From DATKPC01 sp035524275 (GTDB lineage Bacteria; Pseudomonadota; Gammaproteobacteria; Burkholderiales; Burkholderiaceae_F): DNA of 56,413 nucleotides. How positions within the stretch are numbered: the first letter of the stretch is position 1; every line of letters begins with the position of its first letter. A program made the position numbers and the translations under genes. The stretch spans positions 1-56,413 of the forward strand of contig DATKPC010000064.1 in NCBI GenBank assembly GCA_035524275.1, given 5' to 3'. The notes beneath the pieces were generated by a model. The model did no database searches. It was given only the letters and a program-made list of their open reading frames with translations, and was not told the origin of the DNA. This document shows positions 23,786 to 32,841 of this stretch, in pieces.

Positions 23786-25641
23786 CGCTACTCACGGTCG
23801 AGCGCGCCGAGCTCGCCTTCGGCGACCTGCCGCTGCTCGACGGCGCGGCCCTCGCGGTCGGCGAAGGCGAACGCATCGGCCTCATCGGCCGCAACGGCAG
23901 CGGCAAGTCGTCGCTGCTCGCCGCGATCGCCGGGCGCGCGGCGCTCGACGACGGCGAGATACGGCGTCGCGACGGCCTGCGCGTCGTGCTGGTCGAGCAG
24001 GAGCCGACGTTGCCGGACGGAGAGACGATCCACGGATCGCTCGCGCTGCGCGGCGGGTTCGAGGCGATCGCCGACGAACGCGAACGCTGGCGCCTCGAGG
24101 CACGGCTCGGCGAATTCCTGCACCGCTTCGGGCTCGATCCGGCGCGGTCCGCCATCCACGCGTCCGGGGGCGAGCGCAAGCGCGCCGCGCTCGCGCTGGC
24201 GTTCGCGGTCGACGCCGACCTGCTGCTGCTCGACGAGCCGACGAACCACCTCGACATCGACGGCATCGAGCTCGTCGAGGACTGGGTCGCCAGGTCGCGC
24301 GCCTGCATCGTGATCACGCACGACCGGCGCTTCCTCGATCGCGTCGCGACGCGCATCGTCGAGCTCGACCGCGGGACCCTGCGCTCGTACCCGGGCAATT
24401 TCGCCGCGTTCGAAGCGCGCCGCGGCGACGAGCTTGCCGCCGAGGCGACCGCCGCGCGCCGCTTCGACAAGTTCTGGGCGCAGGAGGAAGCGTGGATCCG
24501 CAAGGGGATCGAAGCGCGCCGCACGCGCAACGCGGGACGCGTCGTGCGCCTCGAGACGCTGCGACGACAGCGCGAGGCGAGACGGGAGCGACCGGGCGAC
24601 GTCCGGATGCACCTGGACGCCGGCGACCGGTCCGGACGCCTGGTCGCCGAACTGGAGCATGTCGGCAAGCGGTTCGGCGACCGCGTCGTCGTCAGCGACC
24701 TGTCACTGCGCCTGATGCGCGGCGAGCGCCTGGCACTGATCGGCCCCAACGGCGCCGGCAAATCGACGCTGCTCAAGCTGATCCTCGGAACGCTGCAGCC
24801 GGATTCCGGAACGGTCCGGCGCGGCACCGGGCTCGCGATCGCCTATTTCGACCAGCTGCGCGCGCAGCTCGATCCCGGCAGGACGGTCGCGGAGACGATC
24901 GCTCCCGGCTCCGACTGGGTCGAGCTCGGCAGCGGCGACCAGCGCACGCGCAAGCACGTGATCGGCTACCTCGGCGACTTCCTGTTCCCGCCGCGGCGCG
25001 CGAACGCGCCGGTGCAGACGCTTTCCGGCGGGGAACGCAACCGGCTGCTTCTGGCGCGCCTGTTCGCGCAGCCGGCGAACCTGCTCGTCCTCGACGAGCC
25101 GACCAACGACCTCGACATCGAGTCGCTCGAGCTGCTGGAGCAGACGCTGCAGGACTACCGCGGCACGCTGCTGCTCGTCAGCCACGACCGCGCATTCCTC
25201 GACGCCATCGCGACGCTGACGCTCGCCTTCGAGGGCGACGGTGCCTGGCGCCAGTCGGTGGGGGGCTACAGCGACTATCTCGCGCAGCGTCCTGCGGGCG
25301 GCGCCCCGACCCGGAGCGCAGCGCCGCCCGCAAGGCCGCCGCGCGGCGCCGACGAGAACGACGCGCGCGCTGCCGCCGCGGCGCGGCGCGCTGCCGCGCC
25401 GCGCATGAGCTTCAAGGAGAAGCGCGAGCTCGAAGCGCTGCCGGCGGAAATCGAGGCGCTGGAGCAGGAACTGGCGGCGCTGCATGCCGCCGCCGCAGCC
25501 CCGGACTACCACCGGCGCGGCGCCGATGCGATCCGCGGCGATCGCGCGCGCTGCGAGCAGATCGAGATCGAGATGGCGCACAAGGTCGAGCGCTGGGCGC
25601 TGCTTGACGATCGCGAGCGCGCGACGCGCGGCGGCGCGTGA
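23782..25641 (+). CDS. uup: ABC-F family ATPase Uup
   Basis: A 619-aa soluble ABC-F protein with two nucleotide-binding domains and no membrane part. Walker A motifs are GRNGSGKS (near 36) and GPNGAGKS (near 320). Signatures are ASGGERKR and LSGGERNR, each followed by LLDEPTNHLDID or VLDEPTNDLDIE. A C-terminal coiled-coil domain (about 545-610, MSFKEKRELEALPAEIEALEQ) is the Uup hallmark, tied to branched-DNA binding in E. coli Uup. The start is the GTG overlapping the thioesterase stop. Confidence 0.92.
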   Translation: MTLLTVERAELAFGDLPLLDGAALAVGEGERIGLIGRNGSGKSSLLAAIAGRAALDDGEIRRRDGLRVVLVEQEPTLPDGETIHGSLALRGGFEAIADERERWRLEARLGEFLHRFGLDPARSAIHASGGERKRAALALAFAVDADLLLLDEPTNHLDIDGIELVEDWVARSRACIVITHDRRFLDRVATRIVELDRGTLRSYPGNFAAFEARRGDELAAEATAARRFDKFWAQEEAWIRKGIEARRTRNAGRVVRLETLRRQREARRERPGDVRMHLDAGDRSGRLVAELEHVGKRFGDRVVVSDLSLRLMRGERLALIGPNGAGKSTLLKLILGTLQPDSGTVRRGTGLAIAYFDQLRAQLDPGRTVAETIAPGSDWVELGSGDQRTRKHVIGYLGDFLFPPRRANAPVQTLSGGERNRLLLARLFAQPANLLVLDEPTNDLDIESLELLEQTLQDYRGTLLLVSHDRAFLDAIATLTLAFEGDGAWRQSVGGYSDYLAQRPAGGAPTRSAAPPARPPRGADENDARAAAAARRAAAPRMSFKEKRELEALPAEIEALEQELAALHAAAAAPDYHRRGADAIRGDRARCEQIEIEMAHKVERWALLDDRERATRGGA

Positions 25642-25684
25642 TGCGTCGAGAGGGCGGCGTCGGCGGGGCCAGCGCGACGGCGGC

Positions 25685-26005
25685 CTACTGCTTCAGGACC
25701 CAGGCGATCACGGCCTTCAGGTCGGCGTCGCTGATCCGCGCCGGCACGTTCGGTGTCATCGGCGTCGGACCCCAGACGCCCTTGCTGCCCTTGCGCACCC
25801 GCTCGGCAAGCATCGCCGGGGCCGCCGCGTTGCCCTTGTATTTCGCGGCAATCTGCCGGTAGGACGGCCCGACCAGATTCGCGTCCACCGCGTGGCACGC
25901 GAGGCAACCGGCCTTCTTGGCGATGCCGAACTCGTCGGCGAGCGCGGGCTCCAGCAGCGCGGCGGCGCAGGCGACGGCGGCCGACAGCGCGATCAACGGC
26001 TTCAT
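25685..26005 (-). CDS. Small monoheme c-type cytochrome (c551-like)
   Basis: A 106-aa periplasmic cytochrome c. A signal peptide covers about 1-23 (cleavage after ALA). The heme site CLACH is at 34-38, and a Met in MTPN is the likely distal ligand. The C-terminal helix DLKAVIAWVLKQ is typical of class I cytochromes c551/c552. A GGGGAGG ribosome site sits ahead of the ATG. It stands alone, converging on uup and diverging from the prenyltransferase gene. It could carry electrons between respiratory complexes or to the Sox system, but context does not decide this. Confidence 0.92.
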   Translation of the reverse strand: MKPLIALSAAVACAAALLEPALADEFGIAKKAGCLACHAVDANLVGPSYRQIAAKYKGNAAAPAMLAERVRKGSKGVWGPTPMTPNVPARISDADLKAVIAWVLKQ

Positions 26006-26139
26006 TTCTCGTTCCTCCCCGAAGCGGGCGACGGCAAGCCGCCCTCGATGGGAATCTAAGCCGGCGCCCACGCAGCGATTGGCCCCTGGTCAAGACTTGG
26101 TGCCGCGGGCGGCCGGGATCGCGGTCGGCTTGAGCGAGA

Positions 26140-27099
26140 ATGGCTCGCATGCACGACACGTCGATGAAGCCGGCGGACATCCGCCCCGGATCCCTGGACG
26201 CCTGGCTGGTCGCGGTCCGCCCGCGCAGCCTCCTCGTGACCGTCAGCCCGGTGCTGGCGGCCACGGCGCTCGTCTGGCTTCGCAGCGGACATTTCGCCGT
26301 CGGCATCCTCGTCCTGGCGCTGGCCACCGCGGTGCTGGTGCAGGCGATCACGAACCTGCAGAACGACGCCGGCTACACCGCGCGCGGCGCCGAGCGCCAG
26401 GCGCGCCGCGTCGGGCTGGCACGGGCCACCGCGAACGGCTGGCTCACGGTGGCGCAAGTCCGGGCGGTCATCGCAGGATGCGTCGTCGCCACGGTGGCGC
26501 TGGGCGCGCCGGTCGTCGCCGAGCGCGGTTGGCCGATGGTCGCGATCGGTGGCTCGTCGCTGATCGCGGCGCTCGCCTACATGGGCGGGCCGTGGCCGAT
26601 CGCGTACACCCCGCTGGGGGAAGTCGTCGTGTTCCTGTTCTTCGGGCTCGTCGCGACGCTCGGAACCGACTTCGCGATCGTCGGCGTCGAGCCTCCGGCC
26701 GCGACCTGGATCGTCGCCACGTCCCTCGGGATGCTTGCGGCCGCCGCGCTGCTCGTCAACAACTGTCGCGACATCGCGCACGATCGCGCCGTCGGGCGCC
26801 GGACGCTGCCGGTCGTCGCCGGCGCCCGGCTCGCGCACCGCATCTACGCGGCGCTGCTCGTCGTTCCTTTCGCGCTGCTGGCCCCGGCAGCCTGGCTGGC
26901 GCGCGCGCCCACCCTCCTTCTGCCGCTGCTCCTCGTGCCGGCCGCCGGGCGGCTGGGCCGCGATCTCGGGCACTGCCTGGCCGATCCGGATGCCGGGCTC
27001 GCGTTCAACGGCGTGCTGTTCCGGACCTTCCAGATCGAGCTCCAGTTCACCGCGTTGCTGGTGGCCGGCGCCGTGGCCGGCCGGCTCCTCGGCCCCTGA
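26140..27099 (+). CDS. menA: UbiA-family prenyltransferase, MenA-like
   Basis: A 319-aa integral membrane protein with about eight to nine helices. It opens like MenA (WLVAVRPRSLLVTVSPVLAATAL). The first Asp-rich site is TNLQNDAGYTARGAE, and the second is NNCRDIAHDRAVGRRTLPVVAG, close to the MenA form NNxRDxxxD. It would attach a polyprenyl chain to 1,4-dihydroxy-2-naphthoate or a similar ring. The rest of menaquinone synthesis is not in the window and many betaproteobacteria use ubiquinone only, so another aromatic acceptor is possible. Confidence 0.8.
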   Translation: MARMHDTSMKPADIRPGSLDAWLVAVRPRSLLVTVSPVLAATALVWLRSGHFAVGILVLALATAVLVQAITNLQNDAGYTARGAERQARRVGLARATANGWLTVAQVRAVIAGCVVATVALGAPVVAERGWPMVAIGGSSLIAALAYMGGPWPIAYTPLGEVVVFLFFGLVATLGTDFAIVGVEPPAATWIVATSLGMLAAAALLVNNCRDIAHDRAVGRRTLPVVAGARLAHRIYAALLVVPFALLAPAAWLARAPTLLLPLLLVPAAGRLGRDLGHCLADPDAGLAFNGVLFRTFQIELQFTALLVAGAVAGRLLGP

Positions 27100-27191
27100 C
27101 CCGCGGACGAATGCCGGCGGCGCGGACCGCTTTTCATCCGCCCGCCCGCCGGCGTCGTTGCCGGACCGGCCGCCCCGGGCCCGAACCCACG

Positions 27192-27794
27192 CTACGCGAG
27201 CGCCGCCTCGGCGGCGTGCCAGTCGTTGCGCAACTGGCGACGCGCGCGGTGCAGCAGCACGTGCGCATGCCCCTCGGTCACCTGCAGGTGGTCGCACAGC
27301 GTCCGCGTATCGCAGTCGACGACGTCGCGCAGCCAGAAGGCCGTCCGCAACCGCTGCGGCAGCCCGCCGACGGCGCCGCGCAGCGTGCGCCAGAACCGAT
27401 CGACCTGCTGCGCGTCGTCCAGGCGCGCTTCCGGGCCGGGGGCGTGATCGGCCTCGAGTTCGAGCGTGGCCGGCTCCTCGGTCGATTCGCGTGATCGACC
27501 GCGTATACGGTCGACGATCTTGTGCTTCAGGACGCCGATCGCGTAGGTGTGCAACTGCGACTCGCCGCGATAGGCCGCCGGCGCCTCGAGCAGCGCGAGC
27601 AGCGTGTCGGCGGCGGCGTCCTCCGCGGCATGCGGATCGCGCAGCGAGCGGCGCGCGAAGGCGACGAGTTTCCGCTGCAGCGCCGCCATCTCGTCGGGTC
27701 CCAGTGCCCGCAAGGGACAGGGCGATGCCGGCGACGCCGGGCGGGCGACGCGCGAGGCGCTGGGGGTGGCGGCGGGGGTCGCGGTGGGGATCAT
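27192..27794 (-). CDS. ECF-type RNA polymerase sigma factor
   Basis: A 200-aa sigma-70-family protein. Region 2 is about residues 40-110 (DPHAAEDAAADTLLALLEAP, then LHTYAIGVLKHKIVDRIRG) and region 4 about 140-190 (LPQRLRTAFWLRDVVDCDTRTLC, then VLLHRARRQLR). AAGGAG lies 7 nt before the ATG. No anti-sigma gene is adjacent, which is unusual for an ECF factor. It is transcribed away from a two-component pair across a 216-bp gap and converges with the MenA-like gene. Confidence 0.87.
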   Translation of the reverse strand: MIPTATPAATPSASRVARPASPASPCPLRALGPDEMAALQRKLVAFARRSLRDPHAAEDAAADTLLALLEAPAAYRGESQLHTYAIGVLKHKIVDRIRGRSRESTEEPATLELEADHAPGPEARLDDAQQVDRFWRTLRGAVGGLPQRLRTAFWLRDVVDCDTRTLCDHLQVTEGHAHVLLHRARRQLRNDWHAAEAALA

Positions 27795-27882
27795 GGACAG
27801 GCTCCTTGCAATCCGGGGCTTCTGGGCCGCCGCGGCGGCCGGCTCGGCTGCGGCGGTGGATCGATGGACGCCAGTCTCCACG

Positions 27883-27902
27883 GCAAATATCACGCAAATA
27901 TC
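27883..27902. promoter_or_regulatory. Two 9-bp direct repeats at 11-bp spacing, candidate OmpR-type binding site
   Basis: GCAAATATC occurs at 27883-27891 and again at 27894-27902, one helical turn apart. A hyphenated dyad TCCCG-N5-CGGGA follows at 27901-27915. The tract lies in the divergent region between the sigma factor and the OmpR-type response regulator. Tandem direct repeats with about 11-bp period are the usual target of OmpR/PhoB-family dimers, so autoregulation by the adjacent regulator is plausible. Confidence 0.45.
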
Positions 27903-28010
27903 CCGATTCACGGGACAATCGTTCAAATCTCCGTCTCCTGCCCCGTGATCGTTGCGCGACGCCGCGTAAGCTTCCGGCGGCCGGGGCGACTGATTCCGGT
28001 GCCTCCGGAC

Positions 28011-28742
28011 ATGCTCGATTCCATCCTCATCGTCGAAGACCAGCGCGACCTGGCGGAGCTCGCCGCGCTGCATCTGGCCGACGTCGCGCGCGACGTCCGC
28101 ATCTGCAGCGACGGCCTCGCGGCGCTGAAGATCGCGCAGGAGCAGCCCCCCGACCTGGTGATCCTGGACCTCGGGCTTCCGGGACTCGACGGGCTGCAGG
28201 TTTGCCGCCGGCTGCGAACGCTGCCGCGCTACATTCCGATCCTGATGCTCACCGCGCGCGGGTCCGACGCCGAGCGCGTGCTGGGGCTGGAGATCGGCGC
28301 CGACGATTACCTCGTCAAGCCGTTCAACGTGATGGAGCTCGTGGCTCGCGCGAAGGCCATCGTGCGGCGCATGGACGGCCTGGCCCGGAGGCCGGAGTCC
28401 GCCGGCTCCGAGGCCGCCGCGCCGGCGCTGCAGCTCGGTGCGCTGGCGATCGAGCCGGAGCAGCGCCGCGTGCTGGTCGACGGCGCGCCGATCGCGCTGA
28501 CCGCGAAGGAGTTCGACCTGCTGCTGTTCTTCGCCCGGCATCCGGGACGCGTCTACACGCGCGGCCAGTTGCTGGACGCGGTGTGGGGCGGCGCGCACGA
28601 CGGCTACGCGCATACGGTCAACTCGCACATCAACCGGCTGCGCGCGAAGATCGAGAAGGACCCGGCCCAGCCGCGATACATCCTCACGGTCTGGGGGGTC
28701 GGCTACAAATTCGCCGACGAAGCCCCGGCGCCGGCGCCTTGA
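28011..28742 (+). CDS. OmpR/PhoB-family response regulator
   Basis: A 243-aa two-component regulator. The receiver domain covers about 3-120 with acidic pocket Glu9/Asp10, phosphorylation site Asp53 (ILDLGLPG), Thr in LTARG and Lys103 in LVKPF. The C-terminal winged helix covers about 140-235 and ends YILTVWGVGYKF. The ATG at 28011 is used; a GTG 12 nt upstream is an alternative. Its stop overlaps a TTG (TTGA) in frame with the kinase gene, so the pair is tightly linked. Targets are unknown; direct repeats upstream suggest autoregulation. Confidence 0.92.
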   Translation: MLDSILIVEDQRDLAELAALHLADVARDVRICSDGLAALKIAQEQPPDLVILDLGLPGLDGLQVCRRLRTLPRYIPILMLTARGSDAERVLGLEIGADDYLVKPFNVMELVARAKAIVRRMDGLARRPESAGSEAAAPALQLGALAIEPEQRRVLVDGAPIALTAKEFDLLLFFARHPGRVYTRGQLLDAVWGGAHDGYAHTVNSHINRLRAKIEKDPAQPRYILTVWGVGYKFADEAPAPAP

Positions 28743-28777
28743 GCTCGACCTCCGCCGAGCCGGCGGCGGCGGGCGCG

Positions 28778-30319
28778 ATGCCGATGGCGCCGCGGCGCGC
28801 GTTCGACCAGCTCTACGTGCGGCTCGCGGCGGTGCTGCTGGCGCTCGTCCTGGCGCTCGGGGTCGTGCTCGTCGTGATCCTGCGAATGGTGAGCGGCGCG
28901 TACCAGGACGAGGTGCTTCAGCGCAGCAGCGCGGAACTCGCCGGGTTCATCGCGAGCGAGGCGCACACGATCGGGCCCGGCGTCCTCGACGTCCGATCGC
29001 TCGAGGAAATCTTTCCTTCCGTGACGATGGCCAACCCGCTGGTCGAGGTCTACGTCCTCGACCGCGACGGACGCGTGCTCGCCTACTCCGGCGCGAACCA
29101 GCGGCTGGCGCGCGAGCACGTCGACCTCGAACCGGTCCGCGCCTTCATCCGCCGCAGCCGCCCGATGCCGATACGCGGCGCGGATCCGCGCAGCGGCGGC
29201 GTCGGGATCTTCTCCGCCGCCCCGCTGGGGAGCGCCGCCGAGCCGCTGGGCTACGTCTACGTGCTGTTGGGTCGTTCGGAGATCGAGGCGGCGGCGATGC
29301 GCTCGTCGCGCGGCTACGTGGGCGCCGCGACGCTGGCCGCGGTCGCCGGGGCGCTGCTCTTCGCGCTGATTGCCGGCGCGCTGCTGTTTCGCGGCATGAC
29401 GGCACCGCTGCAGCGGCTGTGCGAGCGCGTCGAGCGCTTCGTCGCCAGCGGCTTCTCGATCGAGCCGGCGCGGGCGACCGCCGCCGACGCCGGCGGCGAC
29501 GAGATCGCCCGGCTGTCCACCGCGTTCCACGAGATGTCGCTGCGGATCCTCGCGCAGCTCGAGCGGCTGCAGGCGATCGACAGCGGACGGCGCACCGCGG
29601 TGCTCAACGCCTCGCACGACCTGCGCACGCCGCTCGCGGCGCTGCAAGGCTACCTGCAGACGCTGATCGTCAAACGCGACCAGTTGAGTCCGCAGCAGCG
29701 CGACGACTACCTTGCGATTGCCCACAAGCACGCGATGCGACTGAACCGGCTCGTCGACCAGATGTTCGAGCTCTCGAAGCTCGATGCGCCGGAAACGCTG
29801 CCGCGGCGCGAGACCTTCGCGCTCGCCGAGCTGGTCGGCGATATCGGGCAGAAATACGCGCTTCCGGCGCAGAATCGCGGCGTCCAGCTTGCGGTGGACC
29901 TCGATCCGCGAGCCGCGCCGATCCACGCCGACATCGCGATGGTCGAGCGACTCATCGAAAACCTGGTCGAGAATGCCTTGAAGTACACGCCCGCCGGCGG
30001 CCGCGTCGCGATCACGGTCCACGGCGACGATGCCCGCGGCGTCGAGCTCGCGGTGACCGACACCGGCGCCGGCATCCCCGCGGCGGAGCACGAACGAATC
30101 TTCGACCGCTTCTACCGCGTCGAGGGTCGCGAGCGCAATGACGGCGACACCTCCACCGGCCTCGGTCTCGCAATCGTCAAGCGGATCGCGGAGTTGCACG
30201 GCGCTTCGATCCGGGTCGACAGCGAGCCCGGCCGCGGGTCGCGCTTCGGCGTCCGCTTTCCGGCGGCCAGCGGGCAAGGTGCCGCGTCGAGCCGGGAAGC
30301 GCTCCGCCGCGAAGACTAG
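28778..30319 (+). CDS. Sensor histidine kinase partner of the OmpR-type regulator
   Basis: An inner-membrane kinase of 513 aa. Membrane segments lie at about 13-37 and 182-205, with a roughly 145-residue extracytoplasmic sensor between. HAMP follows to about 260. HisKA has the phospho-acceptor His290 (NASHDLRTPLAALQGYL). The ATPase domain shows the N box ENLVENALKYTP, G1 DTGAGI, F box RIFDRFYR and G2 TGLGLAIVK. The first ATG is used, but a TTG at 28739 overlapping the regulator stop would add 13 residues. It overlaps the convergent dsbD gene by 4 nt at the 3' end. The signal is not recognisable. Confidence 0.92.
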   Translation: MPMAPRRAFDQLYVRLAAVLLALVLALGVVLVVILRMVSGAYQDEVLQRSSAELAGFIASEAHTIGPGVLDVRSLEEIFPSVTMANPLVEVYVLDRDGRVLAYSGANQRLAREHVDLEPVRAFIRRSRPMPIRGADPRSGGVGIFSAAPLGSAAEPLGYVYVLLGRSEIEAAAMRSSRGYVGAATLAAVAGALLFALIAGALLFRGMTAPLQRLCERVERFVASGFSIEPARATAADAGGDEIARLSTAFHEMSLRILAQLERLQAIDSGRRTAVLNASHDLRTPLAALQGYLQTLIVKRDQLSPQQRDDYLAIAHKHAMRLNRLVDQMFELSKLDAPETLPRRETFALAELVGDIGQKYALPAQNRGVQLAVDLDPRAAPIHADIAMVERLIENLVENALKYTPAGGRVAITVHGDDARGVELAVTDTGAGIPAAEHERIFDRFYRVEGRERNDGDTSTGLGLAIVKRIAELHGASIRVDSEPGRGSRFGVRFPAASGQGAASSREALRRED

Positions 30320-32652
30320 CTCGCGGCGAGCGCGTCGATCACGCCCTGCTCCGTCAGCAATTCCGGCAACACGTGGACCGCGCCGCCTCGATCGTAGAGG
30401 AGATACATCGGCACGCCGCTGCGCGCGTGCCGCGCCAGTTCGCGGGTTATCCGCTCGTCGCCGCGGGTCCAGTCGGCGACCAGGCGCGTCACGTTCCGGT
30501 TCTCGAAGGCCTGCGTCACCCGCGTGCTGTGGAGGACGAGGCGCTTGTTCGCCTGGCACGTCACGCACCACGCGGCCGTGAAGTCGACGAAGACCGGCCG
30601 GCCCGCGGCCAGGCTCGCCTGGACCGCATCGTCCGACCAGGGCTTCCAGGCCGCGTGCGCCGCGGAGCCGGCGTCCTTCGCGCGCATCGACGCGTCGGCA
30701 CGCAACGGCGCGGCGGACGTTGCCGCGACGATGCCGTAGCCGGCGGCGACCGCGGCGGCCAGGCCCAGCCAGCGCCAGCGCTTCGGGCCGTTTTGGGACA
30801 GCCCGAGGGCCCAGGCCGCAAGACCGGTGGCGACGAGCGCGGCAAGCAGGATCGCGACGGCATTGACGTCAAGCTGCTGGCCGAGCACCCAGAGCAGCCA
30901 GACGCAGGTCGCGAACATCGGGAAAGCCAGCGCCTGCTTCAGCCGCAGCATCCAGGCTCCGGGACGCGGAAGGACGGTTCGCCAGCCGGGAAACACGGTC
31001 AGCAGCAGGTACGGCACGGCCATCCCGACGCCGAGCGCGGCGAAGACCGCGAGCGCGACGACCCCCGGCTGGGCCACGGCGTACCCCAGCGCTGCGCCCA
31101 TGAAGGGCGCGGTGCAAGGCGCGGCGACGATGACGGCGAGGATGCCGGTTGCGAAGCTGCCGCGCAGCGCGGCGCCGGCGGTGGCGGGCCCCGACTCCGC
31201 GGCACCGGCGAGCCGGGCCAGCGGGCCCGAATTGGCGAGGCGCGCGCCGAAAGTGAACTCGAACGTTCCGAGGAGGTTGAGCCCGATCAGGAAGAACAGC
31301 GTGGTCAACGCCGCGACCACCCAGGGGGTCTGCAGTTGGAAGCCCCAGCCGATCTCGGATCCGGCCGCGCGCAGCGCCAGCAGCAGGCCGGCGAGCGCGA
31401 CGAACGTCAGCGTCGTCCCCGCCGCGAACGCGATGCCGTGCCGGTAGGGCCGCACCGGCCCGTCGTCGCCGTGCTGCACGATGCCAATCACCTTCAGCGA
31501 CAGCACCGGGAAGACGCAAGGCATCAGGTTCAGGATCATCCCGCCCAGGAAGGCGCCCGCAAGCGCAAGCCAGGCCGAGACGCCCCCCGCCGCCGTGGCA
31601 CCGGCGGCCGCGTCGGCATCCTGCGCGGCATGACCGTGCGACGCGCCGCTCGCGCCGGCCGGCGGCGGCGCCGCGGCGATCTTCCCGCGGGCGAGCGCGA
31701 CGTCGATCGTGCCGTTCCACGGCTCGCCGCCGTAGGCGACAAGGACGCCCCGCAGCGCGCGAAAGTCCGCGGCGACCGGATCCGCCGCCGTGAGCTCCAG
31801 CGACGCGACGCGCCCGACCATCGCGAACTGCTGCGGCGCCGAATCGTCGATGCGCCCGGCCTCGAGCGGGAAGAACTGAAGCTCCTGCGGCGCCGCGCCG
31901 GTCGTGTTGAACGTGAGGCGGATCCGCCTCCCGTCGAGCGCTGCCGCGGCGCCGTCAAGCGCGACCGGCTGCGGGACTTCGCCCCGCGCGACGGCGATCG
32001 CGGCCGCCCAGCGCGCGTTCTTCACGCTGCTGCCTTCGACGACGGGCATCTGCAGTTCCAGGTCGGCCTGGGCCGGGATGCAGACGTCGTTGCACATCAG
32101 CCAGCGGGCCTGCGCGGCAAGTCGCACCGTCGAACCGACGGCGAGGTCCTGCGGGACCGCGATGTGGGTCGGCAGCAGGACCATCCCTTCGTAGCCGTAG
32201 TTGATGATGGGACCCGTCGCGATCCGCTGCGGCAGCGGCCATTCGAGCGGATCCGCATGGAATCCCGCGGGAAGCTGCCAGGCCACGGTGGTCGGCAGCC
32301 CCGAATCCCCGGGAACCTGCCAGTACGTGTGCCAGTGCGGGTCATGGCGCAGCCGCAGCGCGACGTTGAGTGCCTTCCCGGGTGCGATCGCGTCGACGTC
32401 GGCGACCAGTTCGGCTTCAACGTGCTCGACGCGGACGACGCCGGGCGCCGCGTTCGCCGCCTGCGATCCGGCGGCGCCCAGCCACAGGGCCAGCCCGACC
32501 GCTGCGAGCGATGCCGGCCGGGAGGCCCTCCGCCCGGCCCCGGGCGAAGCGCGGCGAAGGAACGCGCGTCGCAGGCGTTCACCGAACGTCACGCGCGCCA
32601 TCGGGACCGGCGTGGCGATGAGGGATACAGGTGCAGACGGATGCATCGTCAT
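30316..32652 (-). CDS. DsbD/ScsB-family protein-disulfide reductase
   Basis: A 778-aa inner-membrane protein passing electrons from cytosolic thioredoxin to the periplasm. After an N-terminal signal region there is a periplasmic DsbD-alpha-like domain (to about 290) with the redox pair CNDVC. The eight-helix core has the two redox Cys in LMPCVFPVLSLKV and APCTAPFMG. A C-terminal periplasmic thioredoxin-like domain carries WCVTC. The domain form is nearer to ScsB-type proteins than to classical E. coli DsbD, so no symbol is given. The start (32652) is uncertain; later ATGs at 32646 and about 32600 lack better ribosome sites. Confidence 0.88.
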   Translation of the reverse strand: MTMHPSAPVSLIATPVPMARVTFGERLRRAFLRRASPGAGRRASRPASLAAVGLALWLGAAGSQAANAAPGVVRVEHVEAELVADVDAIAPGKALNVALRLRHDPHWHTYWQVPGDSGLPTTVAWQLPAGFHADPLEWPLPQRIATGPIINYGYEGMVLLPTHIAVPQDLAVGSTVRLAAQARWLMCNDVCIPAQADLELQMPVVEGSSVKNARWAAAIAVARGEVPQPVALDGAAAALDGRRIRLTFNTTGAAPQELQFFPLEAGRIDDSAPQQFAMVGRVASLELTAADPVAADFRALRGVLVAYGGEPWNGTIDVALARGKIAAAPPPAGASGASHGHAAQDADAAAGATAAGGVSAWLALAGAFLGGMILNLMPCVFPVLSLKVIGIVQHGDDGPVRPYRHGIAFAAGTTLTFVALAGLLLALRAAGSEIGWGFQLQTPWVVAALTTLFFLIGLNLLGTFEFTFGARLANSGPLARLAGAAESGPATAGAALRGSFATGILAVIVAAPCTAPFMGAALGYAVAQPGVVALAVFAALGVGMAVPYLLLTVFPGWRTVLPRPGAWMLRLKQALAFPMFATCVWLLWVLGQQLDVNAVAILLAALVATGLAAWALGLSQNGPKRWRWLGLAAAVAAGYGIVAATSAAPLRADASMRAKDAGSAAHAAWKPWSDDAVQASLAAGRPVFVDFTAAWCVTCQANKRLVLHSTRVTQAFENRNVTRLVADWTRGDERITRELARHARSGVPMYLLYDRGGAVHVLPELLTEQGVIDALAAS

Positions 32653-32749
32653 CGATTCGAGAGCAGCGTGAATGCCGCGCAGGGCCCGGCACCGCGAAGA
32701 AATCTTAAGCAACGCTCGGCTCGCCCGAGGCGAGCTAACGCAACCACCT

Positions 32750-32763
32750 TTGACCTGGGCCAA
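32750..32763. promoter_or_regulatory. FNR/Anr-like box
   Basis: TTGACCTGGGCCAA resembles the FNR-family consensus TTGAT-N4-ATCAA and the common variant TTGATCTGGGTCAA. It lies in the 189-bp region between the divergent DsbD-like gene and the winged-helix gene, about 86 bp before the latter. A weak -10-like stretch GATGATATG follows about 25-30 bp downstream, the spacing expected for an activated promoter. This is a visual match only. Confidence 0.35.
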
Positions 32764-32841
32764 GCTCCGGAAATCAATGCGTGTTGATGATATGAACATT
32801 CGACTTGGGGCGAGTGCGGAAATTCCCCGCTCGACTTCCAG

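Noticed and set aside
26079..26093. FNR-like sequence upstream of the small cytochrome c gene
   Set aside because: The half-sites are separated by one base too many (N5 in place of N4), so it does not fit the consensus.
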